Source: JAITMY01 sp031553765 | GTDB lineage: Bacteria > Bacteroidota > Bacteroidia > Bacteroidales > UBA932 | Direction: 5' to 3' | DNA: 64,000 nt | Assembly (NCBI GenBank): GCA_031553765.1 | Contig: JAVBKY010000002.1 | Span: forward strand, 186,001-250,000 | Part shown: piece after piece, positions 8,496 to 17,751 of the stretch | How the letters are laid out: the number at the start of each line of letters is the position of its first letter | Position numbering within the stretch: the stretch's first letter is position 1 | Notes under the pieces: model-generated | What the model was told of the DNA's origin: nothing | The model's input: the letters and a program-made list of their open reading frames with translations, nothing else | Database searches by the model: none | Translations under genes and position numbers: made by a program

Positions 8496-9419
8496 ATGAA
8501 AATTGCAAGAGAGGCCAAAATAGGAATATTTGCTTTTATTATGCTCATAGTGCTATACTGGGGCATTAACTTTCTGAATAAAAACGAGCGCCTCAAGAGT
8601 ACCAACACCTACTACGCGGTATACGACAACGCCAGCGGTTTGCAACGCAAATCACCCGTAATTATCAATGGTGTAAGCGTAGGTAGCGTTACCGCAATTA
8701 CCTTGAATAGGCACAACAAAGTAGTGGTTACGCTGGAGGTTGAGTCGAAACACAAGTTGCCCGAAGGCAGCATGGCGGCAGTGAGCAGCGGCGGTATTTT
8801 GGACAAGAAAAATATCAACCTGATATTTACCACCAATGATTCCTACATGCAGTCTGGCGACACGCTACGCGCCGTAGTGGGGAACGATGATATAATGAGC
8901 ATGATGGGCCCTATAGCAGGTAAGGCAGACAGCCTTGTCGCACAACTAAACGCTATAGCCACGGCCATGCAAGCTATGCTAAGCGTACAAAATCAGCAAA
9001 ATCTAACATCCTCCATATCAAGCGTAGCGGAGCTATCGAACAACCTTAGCAAAGCAACGGCTGAACTTAATAAAATCGCCTCCGAAAATCATGCGAACTT
9101 CAACACCATGGTTAGCGAGTTGAGCACCGCATCAAGCAACCTCAACTCCGTTTCGGGGAACCTAAAAAATAGCAACGAGCAAATCACCTCACTCATTAAA
9201 AATGCCGATGCCACCATGGCAAACACGCAGGCGCTGACTGCCACACTTGACAAGTATGCCGCGCAAGGTCAGCTGCTCAACGTAATGCAAAACGACTCGC
9301 TATACGTAAACCTTAACCGTACGGTAAAAAGTCTTGATGCACTGCTGGTTGACCTCAAAAAGAACCCTGAGGACTACGTGCATCTCTCCGTCTTCGGCGG
9401 AAGCAAAAAGAAGAAGTAA
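8496..9419 (+). CDS. mlaD: MlaD/MCE family lipid-transport protein
   Basis: A 307-residue protein. It has one N-terminal transmembrane anchor (residues 11-28) and an MCE domain (about 38-118; VYDNASGLQRKSPVIINGVSV is the family signature). A long coiled-coil rich in N, S, A and L (about 145-270) and a lysine-rich tail follow. MCE proteins form hexameric rings that carry phospholipids across the periplasm. The MlaE/MlaF partners are not in this window. It lies downstream of the amidase, as in many Bacteroidota, and is probably cotranscribed with it. Confidence 0.85.
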   Translation: MKIAREAKIGIFAFIMLIVLYWGINFLNKNERLKSTNTYYAVYDNASGLQRKSPVIINGVSVGSVTAITLNRHNKVVVTLEVESKHKLPEGSMAAVSSGGILDKKNINLIFTTNDSYMQSGDTLRAVVGNDDIMSMMGPIAGKADSLVAQLNAIATAMQAMLSVQNQQNLTSSISSVAELSNNLSKATAELNKIASENHANFNTMVSELSTASSNLNSVSGNLKNSNEQITSLIKNADATMANTQALTATLDKYAAQGQLLNVMQNDSLYVNLNRTVKSLDALLVDLKKNPEDYVHLSVFGGSKKKK

Positions 9420-9445
9420 GGCGAATAACCACAGGCAAAATTCAC

Positions 9446-9500
9446 TATCTTTGTGGGATATCATGTAACCCTCACAGGGTTTATACCCTTGTGAGGGTTA
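9446..9500 (+). promoter_or_regulatory. ilvE promoter (-7 box) and leader hairpin
   Basis: TATCTTTG at 9446-9453 fits the Bacteroidota -7 box. The start of the transcript would hold a strong hairpin, TAACCCTCACAGGGT (9466-9480) pairing with 9485-9500, with one bulge and no T run. A leader hairpin before an amino acid gene could have a regulatory role, but the sequence also resembles the dispersed intergenic element at 29316-29347, so it may be only a repeat. Confidence 0.45.
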
Positions 9501-9532
9501 TTACATACAGCAAACAAATAACTACACATATC

Positions 9533-10549
9533 ATGAGCACAATTGACTGGAAAAACTTAGGTTTTGGCTACATGCCCACCAACGCAAACGTACGCTGTTA
9601 CTACAAGGACGGCAAGTGGGGTAAACCCGAACTCAACAATACGGAATACATTAACATGCACATGGCCGCTACCTGCCTACACTACGGACAGGAAGCATTT
9701 GAAGGCCTTAAGGCTTACCGGGGTAAAGATGGAAAAATTCGCCTTTTCCGCATACGCGAAAATGCTAAGCGCATGATTCAAACTGCCAACTACATACAAA
9801 TGGCGGCGCCCACCGAGGATATGTTTGTGGAGTCAATAAGAATGGCGGTAGAGGCTAATAAGGAATTTGTGCCACCCTACGAAAGCGGCGCCACCTTATA
9901 CATTCGTCCTCTGCTAATAGGTGTTTCGGCACAAGTAGGCGTAAAACCCGCCACCGATTACCTATTTATGGTATTTGTTACACCTGTAGGTCCATACTTT
10001 AAGGAAGGTTTTAAGCCTGTAAGCGTAATCATTGACCGTGACCACGACCGTGCTGCTCCGCTGGGAACAGGTCACATCAAGGTAGGCGGCAACTATGCAG
10101 CCAGCCTTATTTCGCTCGACATGTGTCACAGCAAGGGATACAGCACCGTGCTGTATTTGGACTCTGCCGAAAAGAAGTACATTGACGAGTGCGGCCCTGC
10201 CAACTTTTTTGCCATCAGGGGCAACTCGTACATTACGCCTAAATCGCATAGCATATTACCCAGCATAACCAACATGAGCCTTATGGAGCTGGCCAAGGAT
10301 ATGGGCTTAACCATAGAGCAGCGTCAGGTTCCCGTGGAGGAGCTAAGCACCTTTGACGAAGCGGGCGCATGCGGAACGGCCGCCGTTATTAGCCCCGTAG
10401 GTAAAATTTTTGACCCGGCTACCAACCAAGTATTCGAATACTGCAAGGATGGTAGCGCGGGTAAAATCAGCACCCAGCTGTACAATCGTCTTCGTGCTAT
10501 TCAGTATGGCGACGAGGCCGATAAGTTTGGCTGGATTGACGTTATTTAG
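9533..10549 (+). CDS. ilvE: Branched-chain amino acid aminotransferase
   Basis: A 338-residue class IV PLP aminotransferase. The ATG giving MSTIDWKNLGF is preferred over an upstream GTG, because the latter lies within the leader hairpin. Family marks are HYGQEAFEGLKAYRG near residue 50, the PLP-binding lysine K183 in GHIKVGGNYAAS, YIDECGPANFF, and the late FDEAGACGTAAVISP. It interconverts Val, Leu and Ile with their 2-oxo acids in the cytoplasm. ilvC, about 4 kb away, serves the same pathway but is not in the same operon. Confidence 0.92.
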   Translation: MSTIDWKNLGFGYMPTNANVRCYYKDGKWGKPELNNTEYINMHMAATCLHYGQEAFEGLKAYRGKDGKIRLFRIRENAKRMIQTANYIQMAAPTEDMFVESIRMAVEANKEFVPPYESGATLYIRPLLIGVSAQVGVKPATDYLFMVFVTPVGPYFKEGFKPVSVIIDRDHDRAAPLGTGHIKVGGNYAASLISLDMCHSKGYSTVLYLDSAEKKYIDECGPANFFAIRGNSYITPKSHSILPSITNMSLMELAKDMGLTIEQRQVPVEELSTFDEAGACGTAAVISPVGKIFDPATNQVFEYCKDGSAGKISTQLYNRLRAIQYGDEADKFGWIDVI

Positions 10550-10641
10550 TTAGGGATTAGAAATTAGTGATTAGGGATTAGAGTAAAATCCCTTTTGTAG
10601 TTCTCCAATCCCTAACCTCTAATCACTAATCTCTTGTTTTT

Positions 10642-11844
10642 ATGATAGATAAGAAAAGCATATCTACTGCTGTAGAACCTGAAAAAGCAGTGCTCATTGG
10701 CCTCATTACCGAGAAGCAAAATGAGCGCGCCTCACGTGAGTACCTTGACGAGTTGGCATTCTTAGCGGAAACCGCGGGCATTATTTCGCTCAAAAGTTTT
10801 ACGCAAAAACTTCCATACGCCCATCCCAAAACCTATATTGGCTCAGGAAAAATTGAGGAGGTAAAAGCCTTCCTTGAAGAAAATGAAGCCAACGTAATCA
10901 TCTTTGACGACGAACTTTCGCCTGCGCAAACGCGCAACTTGGAGAAGTTATTCGGCAAAGTTATACTCGACCGTACCAGCCTTATCCTTGAAATTTTTGC
11001 CATGCGGGCACGTTCCGCTTACGCAAAAACACAGGTAGAATTGGCGCGCCACCAGTATATGCTGCCCCGCCTCACCCGCCTGTGGACGCACCTTGAGCGC
11101 CAGCGCGGAGGTACGGGAACCCGCGGAGGTTCCGGCGAGCGCCAGATAGAATCAGACCGCCGTATAATCCTCAACCGCATAACGCTGCTGAAAGAGCAGC
11201 TGAAAAAGATTGACCGACAAATGGAGCTACAGCGCAGCAACCGCACGGGCATGGTGCGCGTGGCGCTGGTGGGCTATACCAACGTGGGCAAAAGCACCAT
11301 TATGAATTTGCTGAGCAAAAGCGAGGTATTTGCCGAAAACAAGCTGTTTGCAACACTTGATACCACGGTACGCAAGGTGGTTTTTGAAAACCTACCCTTC
11401 CTGCTTTCTGACACCGTAGGTTTTATTCGTAAGCTGCCCACGCAGCTGGTGGAGTCGTTTAAGTCAACGCTGGATGAGGTGCGCGAAGCAGACCTGCTGA
11501 TACACGTGGTAGATATTTCGCACCCCAACTTTGAGGAGCAAATGAACGTGGTGAAGCAAACGCTGGCAGATATCGGCGCTGCCGAAAAGCCCGTTTACTT
11601 GGTGTTCAACAAAATTGACTCCTATTCCTTTATAGAGAAAGACGAGGATGACTTGACGCCTAAAACGGAGGAAAACATTTCGCTGGAGGAATACATGAAC
11701 AGCTGGATGGCGAAGAAAAATGATCCGTGCATTTTTATTTCGGCCAAAAACAGAACCAACATCAGTAAACTCCGCACAGACCTTTATAAGATGGTTGCCG
11801 AAATTCAGGGCGGAAGATATCCATTTGATAATTTCCTCTGGTAA
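10642..11844 (+). CDS. hflX: Ribosome-associated GTPase HflX
   Basis: A 400-residue GTPase of usual length. It has an N-terminal HflX domain with YIGSGKIEEVKAFLEE, a glycine-rich linker GGTGTRGGSGERQIESDRR and a helical coiled-coil. The G domain has G1 GYTNVGKST (211-219), G3 DTVGF and G4 NKID. A C-terminal extension with acidic residues (DEDDLTPKTEEN) interrupts the G domain. HflX binds 50S/70S ribosomes and rescues stalled ones under stress in studied bacteria. It stands alone, preceded by a short repeat-rich gap (TTAGGGATTAG-like). Confidence 0.92.
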   Translation: MIDKKSISTAVEPEKAVLIGLITEKQNERASREYLDELAFLAETAGIISLKSFTQKLPYAHPKTYIGSGKIEEVKAFLEENEANVIIFDDELSPAQTRNLEKLFGKVILDRTSLILEIFAMRARSAYAKTQVELARHQYMLPRLTRLWTHLERQRGGTGTRGGSGERQIESDRRIILNRITLLKEQLKKIDRQMELQRSNRTGMVRVALVGYTNVGKSTIMNLLSKSEVFAENKLFATLDTTVRKVVFENLPFLLSDTVGFIRKLPTQLVESFKSTLDEVREADLLIHVVDISHPNFEEQMNVVKQTLADIGAAEKPVYLVFNKIDSYSFIEKDEDDLTPKTEENISLEEYMNSWMAKKNDPCIFISAKNRTNISKLRTDLYKMVAEIQGGRYPFDNFLW

Positions 11845-11936
11845 AAAATTACGGAACGCGGATAGCGCGGATGTTACTAATAGAAAAGCCACCAATATTG
11901 TATATTAGTGGCTTTGGTTTTATAACAAAGAAATTT

Positions 11937-12365
11937 CTACTTCGCTACTTTTTTCAGCACAGCCTCGCCTTGCTTAATAAGCGACTTGGCATCGTGGTAG
12001 CCCTCGGCCATTGCAATACGCTTGCCATCGGCACCTATGTACATAAGCGTGGGATAGGCTCGTATGGGAAATTTTGAATGCAGTTTACTTCCCAAATCCG
12101 ACTCCCAATCTATCTTTAGGTTGATAAATTTTTCGTTGTAAAAATCGCCCACCTCCTTATTTGGAAAAACGTTACGTGACATGGCCTTGCAGGGTCCGCA
12201 CCACGAAGCGTAGGCGTCCATAAAAATAATTTTATCCTCCTTACCTGCTTGCTCCAGCGCCTCCTCAAAGGTTCCCTCAAAAAATTTTATACCTGCTGCG
12301 GCCTGAGCGTTTGCATTGCTGACAAGCAAAACTGCCGAAAGGCAGAGCAAAAGAAGTTTTTTCAT
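11937..12365 (-). CDS. Exported thioredoxin-fold protein (CGPC)
   Basis: A 142-residue protein: signal peptide (residues 1-20, ending SNANA), then a thioredoxin fold with the redox motif WCGPCK (C56, C59) and the cis-proline loop IRAYPTLM. It is likely periplasmic, reducing or oxidising disulfides; the partner is unknown. The CGPC motif is that of classical thioredoxins, and similar Bacteroidota proteins are annotated as thioredoxin family or DsbD-like. It is transcribed alone or behind waaA, 83 bp away. Confidence 0.8.
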   Translation of the reverse strand: MKKLLLLCLSAVLLVSNANAQAAAGIKFFEGTFEEALEQAGKEDKIIFMDAYASWCGPCKAMSRNVFPNKEVGDFYNEKFINLKIDWESDLGSKLHSKFPIRAYPTLMYIGADGKRIAMAEGYHDAKSLIKQGEAVLKKVAK

Positions 12366-12448
12366 TTATTTCGATTAATAGGTTAAGGTTGTTCAAGGTT
12401 ATTTAAAACTCCACACTCCAACGTGCGGAGCAGACGGACACATCCAAA

Positions 12449-13696
12449 CTATGCAGCAAATATTCTTTGCATTATAATATCCGTAGCACCTTTGCGCTGC
12501 TGCACGTAGGCTTTACTTATGCTACAGCTGTTATCGTATGCAGTTTTGTCATTTCGCAATCTTCCCACTACCTGCTGCAACTCGGGCAAATTGGCTACGG
12601 AGAAAGCGCCTCCTTGCTCTACCAAATCCACAGCCTCCTTAAAACGTTGATAGTTGGAACCAAAAATTACGGGCACACCATACACCGCCGCCTCTAACGT
12701 ATTGTGAATGCCCACGCCAAAGCCGCCGCCTATATACGCCATAGCACCAAAACGATACAGCGAAGCCAAAAATCCAATGGCATCAACTACAAAAACGCTG
12801 TAGTCGGCAAGGTTAACGCTAGGATTTTTTTGCAACTCTGAATAGGTTATTGCAGGCTTTTGGAATAGTGACAGCGTATGTTTTATACCGCTTTCACCAA
12901 TTTCATGTGGAGCAATTATCAGCTTCAAATCGGGTGATTTATTCACCATGTCTGCCAACAAATTCTCGTCGGGAGGCCAAGTACTACCTGCTACCAACAC
13001 TATTTGATTTTGCGCAAAATCGGTCAGCTGTGGCAGAGTTTTGGCAGTGGCTGCCACCGTCAGCACCCGGTCAAAGCGCGTATCGCCAGAGTACGAGGCG
13101 TTGTACACCCCAATGTCGGCCAGTAGCGATAATGATTCCTTATTCTGCACAAAAATATGCTCGCAAAAATGCAGCATTTGTACAAAAAGTGCCCCAAAAA
13201 GGCGATCGAAAAATGCTTGATTTTCGCGAAATATGGCTGAAATTACATACGTTTTTGCTCCTGCTTGTTTCAACGCATTAAGATGGTTGTACCAAAATTC
13301 ATATTTTACAAATATGGCAATGGTGGGATTTACCATATTCACAAAGCGCTTAGCCGTGCGCGGCAAATCAACAGGCATGTAGCATACGTGATCCGCACCG
13401 TTATAATTCTTGCGCACGTCGTAGCCAGAAGGCGAGAAAAATGTTACCAGAATAAAATACTCGGGATGCTGTACCCGTAGCGCCTCAATTACAGGGCGCC
13501 CCTGCTCAAACTCACCAAGTGATGCACAGTGAAACCACGCCAGCGGACGGTTGCCACGCTTACTCAATACCTGCTCCAGCTGAGAAAAAAGTTCTCGCCT
13601 TCCCTTTACCCACTTGGCTGCCTTGCCATGAAACGGCGCAGCAATATGAATAGCCAACCAGTAAAGGAGCATGCCTATATTATAAAGCAACTTCAT
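12449..13696 (-). CDS. waaA: 3-deoxy-D-manno-octulosonic acid (Kdo) transferase
   Basis: A 415-residue GT-B glycosyltransferase. The N-terminal membrane-associated segment is followed by FHCASLGEFEQGRPVI, with the catalytic Glu of WaaA. The C-terminal Rossmann half carries VAGSTWPPDE, IIAPHEIGE, YIGGGFGVGIHNTLEAAVYG and VIFGSNYQRFKEA, the usual CMP-Kdo binding motifs. It adds Kdo to lipid A precursor at the inner membrane, supplying the LPS that LptD exports. Only 10 bp separate it from udk upstream, so they are likely cotranscribed. Confidence 0.9.
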   Translation of the reverse strand: MKLLYNIGMLLYWLAIHIAAPFHGKAAKWVKGRRELFSQLEQVLSKRGNRPLAWFHCASLGEFEQGRPVIEALRVQHPEYFILVTFFSPSGYDVRKNYNGADHVCYMPVDLPRTAKRFVNMVNPTIAIFVKYEFWYNHLNALKQAGAKTYVISAIFRENQAFFDRLFGALFVQMLHFCEHIFVQNKESLSLLADIGVYNASYSGDTRFDRVLTVAATAKTLPQLTDFAQNQIVLVAGSTWPPDENLLADMVNKSPDLKLIIAPHEIGESGIKHTLSLFQKPAITYSELQKNPSVNLADYSVFVVDAIGFLASLYRFGAMAYIGGGFGVGIHNTLEAAVYGVPVIFGSNYQRFKEAVDLVEQGGAFSVANLPELQQVVGRLRNDKTAYDNSCSISKAYVQQRKGATDIIMQRIFAA

Positions 13697-13706
13697 AGCG
13701 CCTATG

Positions 13707-14360
13707 TTAAAAATTAGAATTACCTGTCAATTTTTTTCGCCCGTTGCAATGTTGCTGCACCACGGTTTGCAACATTTGTATCGCCACATCATTATGCCCA
13801 CCCTGAGGCATAATGATATCGGCATATCGCTTGGTTGGCTCCACAAACTGCAGGTGCATTGGCTTTACTGTTTTATCATAACGCTCCAACACCTTATTCA
13901 CCGAGCGTCCACGCTCCACAATATCGCGCGATATTACACGCCCCAGCCTATCGTCAGCGTCTGCATCTACAAACACTTTAATATCCATAAGATTACGAAG
14001 GCGCTTGTCGTAAAAAATAAGAATGCCTTCGATAATAATGACGTGCTTAGGCTCTACTCTAATGGTTTCAGTGGAACGCGTGCAGGTGAGATACGAGTAT
14101 ATGGGTTGTTCAATATTCTCGCCACGCTTAAGCCTTTTCACGTGTTCTACCAATAAGTCAAACTCCAAAGAGTCCGGGTGGTCAAAATTAATTTCCTGAC
14201 GCTCCTCCAGCGGCAAATGGCTGCTGTCACGGTAGTATGAGTCCTGCGGAATAATGACCACATCCTCCTTCGGCTGCAGTTCCTGAATCTTTTTCACCAC
14301 CGTAGTTTTTCCTGAGCCTGTGCCTCCGGCAATGCCTATAATCAACATGTCTTTTGACAT
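13707..14360 (-). CDS. udk: Uridine kinase
   Basis: A 217-residue P-loop kinase of usual uridine/cytidine kinase length. It has Walker A GIAGGTGSGKTT (residues 9-20), the substrate-binding IPQDSYYRD, NFDHPDSLEFDLL, and IIIEGILIFYDKRLRNLMDIKVFVDADADDRL (in two parts, Walker B-like and lid). It phosphorylates uridine and cytidine with ATP or GTP in pyrimidine salvage. It stands upstream of waaA on the same strand. Confidence 0.92.
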   Translation of the reverse strand: MSKDMLIIGIAGGTGSGKTTVVKKIQELQPKEDVVIIPQDSYYRDSSHLPLEERQEINFDHPDSLEFDLLVEHVKRLKRGENIEQPIYSYLTCTRSTETIRVEPKHVIIIEGILIFYDKRLRNLMDIKVFVDADADDRLGRVISRDIVERGRSVNKVLERYDKTVKPMHLQFVEPTKRYADIIMPQGGHNDVAIQMLQTVVQQHCNGRKKLTGNSNF

Positions 14361-14531
14361 AAGTATCTACAATTTTGCTTACAAAGGTACAAAAAAACGA
14401 AATCACTACTTAGGTTTACAACTTTCATTTTTCAACCACCAGCAAACCCTTACACAATAAGCATTACCAAGATAATACGCACATGTTTTTTCATTTTTCA
14501 CTTTCAATTTTCAATTCTCAACTTTAATAGC

Positions 14532-14539
14532 TACCTTTG
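14532..14539 (+). promoter_or_regulatory. ilvC promoter -7 box
   Basis: TACCTTTG matches TAnnTTTG, 34 bp before the ilvC ATG. The region upstream is an A/T-rich run of TTTTCAATT-like units without a clear -33 box. Confidence 0.5.
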
Positions 14540-14573
14540 CAGTCCTGAAATTATTCACTTTAAAATAATAACA

Positions 14574-15623
14574 ATGGCAAAAATCAACTTTGGAGGCGTG
14601 GTAGAGGACGTGGTTACCCGCGAGGAGTTCACTATGGAAAAGGCACGCGAGGTGCTTAAGAACGAAACTATCGCTATCATTGGCTATGGTGTGCAAGGTC
14701 CCGGACAATCGCTTAACCTGCGCGACAATGGCTTCAACGTAATTATTGGACAACGCAAGGGCGGCAAGAGTTGGGATAAGGCTGTAGCCGACGGCTGGGT
14801 TCCCGGTAAGACACTTTTTGAAATTGAAGAGGCTGCTCAAAAAGGTACCATTATTCAATACTTACTTTCAGATGCCGGACAAATTGAAACATGGCCTAAG
14901 TTGAAGCCCTACCTCACCGCAGGCAAGGCGCTTTACTTTTCACACGGCTTTGGCGTGACGTTTAACGATCAAACGGGCATTATCCCCTCTAAGGATATCG
15001 ACGTAATTTTGGTTGCTCCCAAGGGTTCAGGCACCTCACTTCGCCGCTTGTTTGTAGCTGGCAAGGGTTTGAACTCAAGCTTCGCTATTTTCCAAGATGC
15101 TACCGGCAAGGCACGCGAAAGGTGCATTGCTCTCGGTATTGGTGTAGGTTCGGGCTACCTATTTGAAACTGACTTTAAGAAGGAAGTTTACTCTGACCTT
15201 ACCGGTGAGCGTGGCACGCTGATGGGTTGCATTCAAGGTATTTTCCAAGCGCAATACGAAGTGCTACGCAAGAACGGTCACTCACCCAGCGAGGCTTTCA
15301 ACGAAACCGTTGAAGAACTTACCCAAAGCCTTATGCCGCTGGTTGCCGAAAACGGTATGGACTGGATGTACGCTAACTGCTCTACCACTGCACAGCGTGG
15401 TGCGTTAGATTGGAGGCACAAGTTCTACGCTGCTACTCTTCCCGTATTTGAAGATTTGTACAAAAGCGTAGCTACGGGAGCAGAAGCAAAGCGCACCATT
15501 GACACCTGCAGCAAGCCCGACTATCGCGAGAAGCTCAATGCTGAGTTAGCTGAGCTGCGCGAAAGCGAAATGTGGCAGGCTGGTGCAGCAGTACGTAAGC
15601 TTCGCCCCGAAAATAGCAAGTGA
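14574..15623 (+). CDS. ilvC: Ketol-acid reductoisomerase
   Basis: A 349-residue KARI. The N-terminal NADPH-binding domain has IIGYGVQGPGQSLNLRD (glycine motif 37-42) and QRKGGKSWDKA. The C-terminal knotted domain carries the magnesium-binding acidic residues in KKEVYSDLTGERGTLMGCIQG and the later EELTQSLMPL stretch. It converts acetolactate to dihydroxyisovalerate in Val/Leu/Ile synthesis. It has its own promoter and a strong terminator; the other pathway genes are not nearby. Confidence 0.93.
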   Translation: MAKINFGGVVEDVVTREEFTMEKAREVLKNETIAIIGYGVQGPGQSLNLRDNGFNVIIGQRKGGKSWDKAVADGWVPGKTLFEIEEAAQKGTIIQYLLSDAGQIETWPKLKPYLTAGKALYFSHGFGVTFNDQTGIIPSKDIDVILVAPKGSGTSLRRLFVAGKGLNSSFAIFQDATGKARERCIALGIGVGSGYLFETDFKKEVYSDLTGERGTLMGCIQGIFQAQYEVLRKNGHSPSEAFNETVEELTQSLMPLVAENGMDWMYANCSTTAQRGALDWRHKFYAATLPVFEDLYKSVATGAEAKRTIDTCSKPDYREKLNAELAELRESEMWQAGAAVRKLRPENSK

Positions 15624-15635
15624 AAATAAGCTGCT

Positions 15636-15684
15636 ACTATAACGAAAAACCTCGACAAGATTTGTCGAGGTTTTTCGTTATAGT
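15636..15684. terminator. 23-bp perfect hairpin terminator between ilvC and tonB-like gene
   Basis: The arms 15636-15658 and 15662-15684 are perfect reverse complements around a 3-nt loop, with A and T runs built into the stem. It serves the two convergent genes ilvC and tonB-like. Confidence 0.9.
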
Positions 15685-15710
15685 ATGTTGTCAACTCTAC
15701 ATATCCGCCA

Positions 15711-16538
15711 CTATTGTCCCAACTTAAATATATAAGTTATAACTCCATTTTGATGAATAGGACTATTGGGAGAGGGATTAAACTTTGCAGCACGCGCAGC
15801 ACGTTCCGCTGCTTCATATAGCGTAGCATCTATAACCGTCGAGCCCTTCTGATCCGCCTTAGCTTCTACCACATTGCCGTCACGATCAACCTTAATGCGC
15901 ACAACAACCTTACCATCATTCTGCACACGGTAATCCGGTTGGGGAAGTGTACTTTTAAGCGAGCGCCCAGCTAAATCATAGCCCGTACCTTGAGTACCTA
16001 ATCCCGTACCGTAAATGCTGCCATCGGCAGTGCCGTGTAGCATACCTTGGTTTCCGCTACCACTACCATCGCCCTGACCTTGCGTTGCTGCAGTTCCTTT
16101 ACCTGGAAATAAAGCGCTACGGTTTACCTCACGCGGCTTTTCCGTTGGCACATCCGGCTGCTGAATCTGTTGCTGGGTAACTTTTGGCTGCTCTATAGGA
16201 ACATTTGTTTTTTTATCCTGCTTTACTTTATCTTTCTTCCGTGGCTTTACGGCAGGAGCATCTTCAAAATCCTGCGTAACATAGTGCTCTTCATCATGAG
16301 ACACCTGTTGCTGAGCTTGTGATTGTGGCTGGTTTTGCGCCTGTGCGGGTATAGGCATACCGGGCATAGGTTCTTCAAGACCAAGTCCCCCATTCAAGGT
16401 ATTACCAAAGCTCACCAAGACTCCCTCCTCACCCTGAGGTATTACGGGCCTTTCATAGCCCCAGTATAGCAGTGCGCATAGCAGGAGACCGTGAAAAATC
16501 ACAGTGCTTAAAAACCCGCTTATTTTATCTGACTGCAT
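15711..16538 (-). CDS. tonB: TonB-like energy transducer
   Basis: A 275-residue protein: N-terminal transmembrane segment (about residues 8-26), a long Pro/Gln/Lys-rich periplasmic spacer (about 55-150), a Gly-rich stretch, and a C-terminal TonB domain (PDYRVQNDGKVVVRIKVDRD...). TonB couples the proton motive force, harvested by ExbB-ExbD, to outer-membrane receptors. It is last in an exbB-exbD-tonB set on the minus strand. TolA would be the main alternative; the TonB_C motif and the spacer favour TonB. Confidence 0.85.
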   Translation of the reverse strand: MQSDKISGFLSTVIFHGLLLCALLYWGYERPVIPQGEEGVLVSFGNTLNGGLGLEEPMPGMPIPAQAQNQPQSQAQQQVSHDEEHYVTQDFEDAPAVKPRKKDKVKQDKKTNVPIEQPKVTQQQIQQPDVPTEKPREVNRSALFPGKGTAATQGQGDGSGSGNQGMLHGTADGSIYGTGLGTQGTGYDLAGRSLKSTLPQPDYRVQNDGKVVVRIKVDRDGNVVEAKADQKGSTVIDATLYEAAERAARAAKFNPSPNSPIHQNGVITYIFKLGQ

Positions 16539-16566
16539 TAAATTTGCCTTTGATTTTTACACTTGG

Positions 16567-16983
16567 TTACTTATCGCCCTTTTGGGCAAACAGCACCATC
16601 TTCACTCCCAACTCATATCCAACATTAATAACATCGACCACCTGCTGAAGGCTCAAGTTCTTATCGGCTTGAAGCACCACGCTAACCTCCTCACCTCGCG
16701 CCTTTGATTCAAGCAGTAAGCGCTCAAGTTGAGGCTTAATCATGTCAAACGACACCTCTTCATTGTTAATGTAGTAGTGCAAATCCCTTGAAATAGCCAT
16801 CTGCACCGTCTTCTTCAAGGTTTCATTTTTAGCCGCAGTTGCCTTAGGCAATACCACTTTAATGGTAGCTGGCGTAACCATGGTAGATATGATAAGGAAA
16901 AACAGCAGCAGGAAAAACATGATGTCGTTCAACGAGGAGGTGTACACCTCGGCGCCTCTGTTTTTGCGACGTACAATTTTCAT
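16567..16983 (-). CDS. exbD: ExbD/TolR biopolymer transport protein
   Basis: A 138-residue protein with one N-terminal transmembrane helix (about 18-38). The helix carries the proton-carrying Asp20 in SSLNDIMFFLLLFF, the position of Asp25 in E. coli ExbD. The periplasmic domain is of usual size. It forms the motor with ExbB. Its start overlaps the exbB stop by one base, implying coupled translation. Confidence 0.9.
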   Translation of the reverse strand: MKIVRRKNRGAEVYTSSLNDIMFFLLLFFLIISTMVTPATIKVVLPKATAAKNETLKKTVQMAISRDLHYYINNEEVSFDMIKPQLERLLLESKARGEEVSVVLQADKNLSLQQVVDVINVGYELGVKMVLFAQKGDK

Positions 16984-17666
16984 TAGTTGGCTTTTTTCTT
17001 GTACAGTTTAATACTCTTGAGTACAACGTTTGAGTCCTTGTCCACTTGATTTATCACACGGTCAATTACTCCGTTCAAAATATAATAACCGGCGTAAGCT
17101 ATAATCCCCACCAACAAGCCTGCACCCGAGCAGATCATCTTTTGGTAAAGACCATCGGAAATGCTGGCAATATTCAAATCATTGGTAACCGATATGTTGT
17201 AGAAGATCTTAATAACCCCGAAAATTGTTCCCAAGAATCCCAACATAGGCGCAATAGCAGCCGTAATACCGAGGTAGTTCATTTGGTTCTCCAAACGATT
17301 AATTTCCTGACGAGAGGCCAGCTCCATGTTTGATTCAATCTCCTCCACATTGTTCTCAATCTCCTCTAAGCCTGACTGAATTACACGAGCAGAGGAGCTT
17401 CGCATACCTGCACAAAGCCCTTGTGCACCTTCTATTTTTCCATTTCTCACCATGTCGCTAACAAGCAGCGTCCACGAATTGTCCTTATTCTTGGCCGTGC
17501 TGATTACCACCCAGCGCTCCACAATAATATAAACCGAAAGTATGGACAGCAAAAAGATAGGCACTAATATCCAGCCACCTTTAAGCAATAATTCAAAATA
17601 GCTTACGCCACCATCGCCACTATAAGTTAGTTCGCCAACTTGTAGTGTAGTAAATAGTAAATTCAT
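16983..17666 (-). CDS. exbB: ExbB/TolQ/MotA proton channel protein
   Basis: A 227-residue protein with three transmembrane helices: one near residues 30-50 and two in the C-terminal half (ITAAIAPMLGFLGTIFGVIKIF and the MICSGAGLLVGIIAYAGYYI region). The conserved cytoplasmic LGTIFGVIK stretch is typical of ExbB. It is the first gene of the exbB-exbD-tonB operon, and the motor powers TonB-dependent uptake. Confidence 0.9.
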   Translation of the reverse strand: MNLLFTTLQVGELTYSGDGGVSYFELLLKGGWILVPIFLLSILSVYIIVERWVVISTAKNKDNSWTLLVSDMVRNGKIEGAQGLCAGMRSSSARVIQSGLEEIENNVEEIESNMELASRQEINRLENQMNYLGITAAIAPMLGFLGTIFGVIKIFYNISVTNDLNIASISDGLYQKMICSGAGLLVGIIAYAGYYILNGVIDRVINQVDKDSNVVLKSIKLYKKKAN

Positions 17667-17751
17667 ATTATTAGTTTTTCAAAAATTCTGTGCAAATGTT
17701 GCAAAAAATAAAATCCCCAGCTAATTTTTGTAGTTAAATACTATTAAAGTT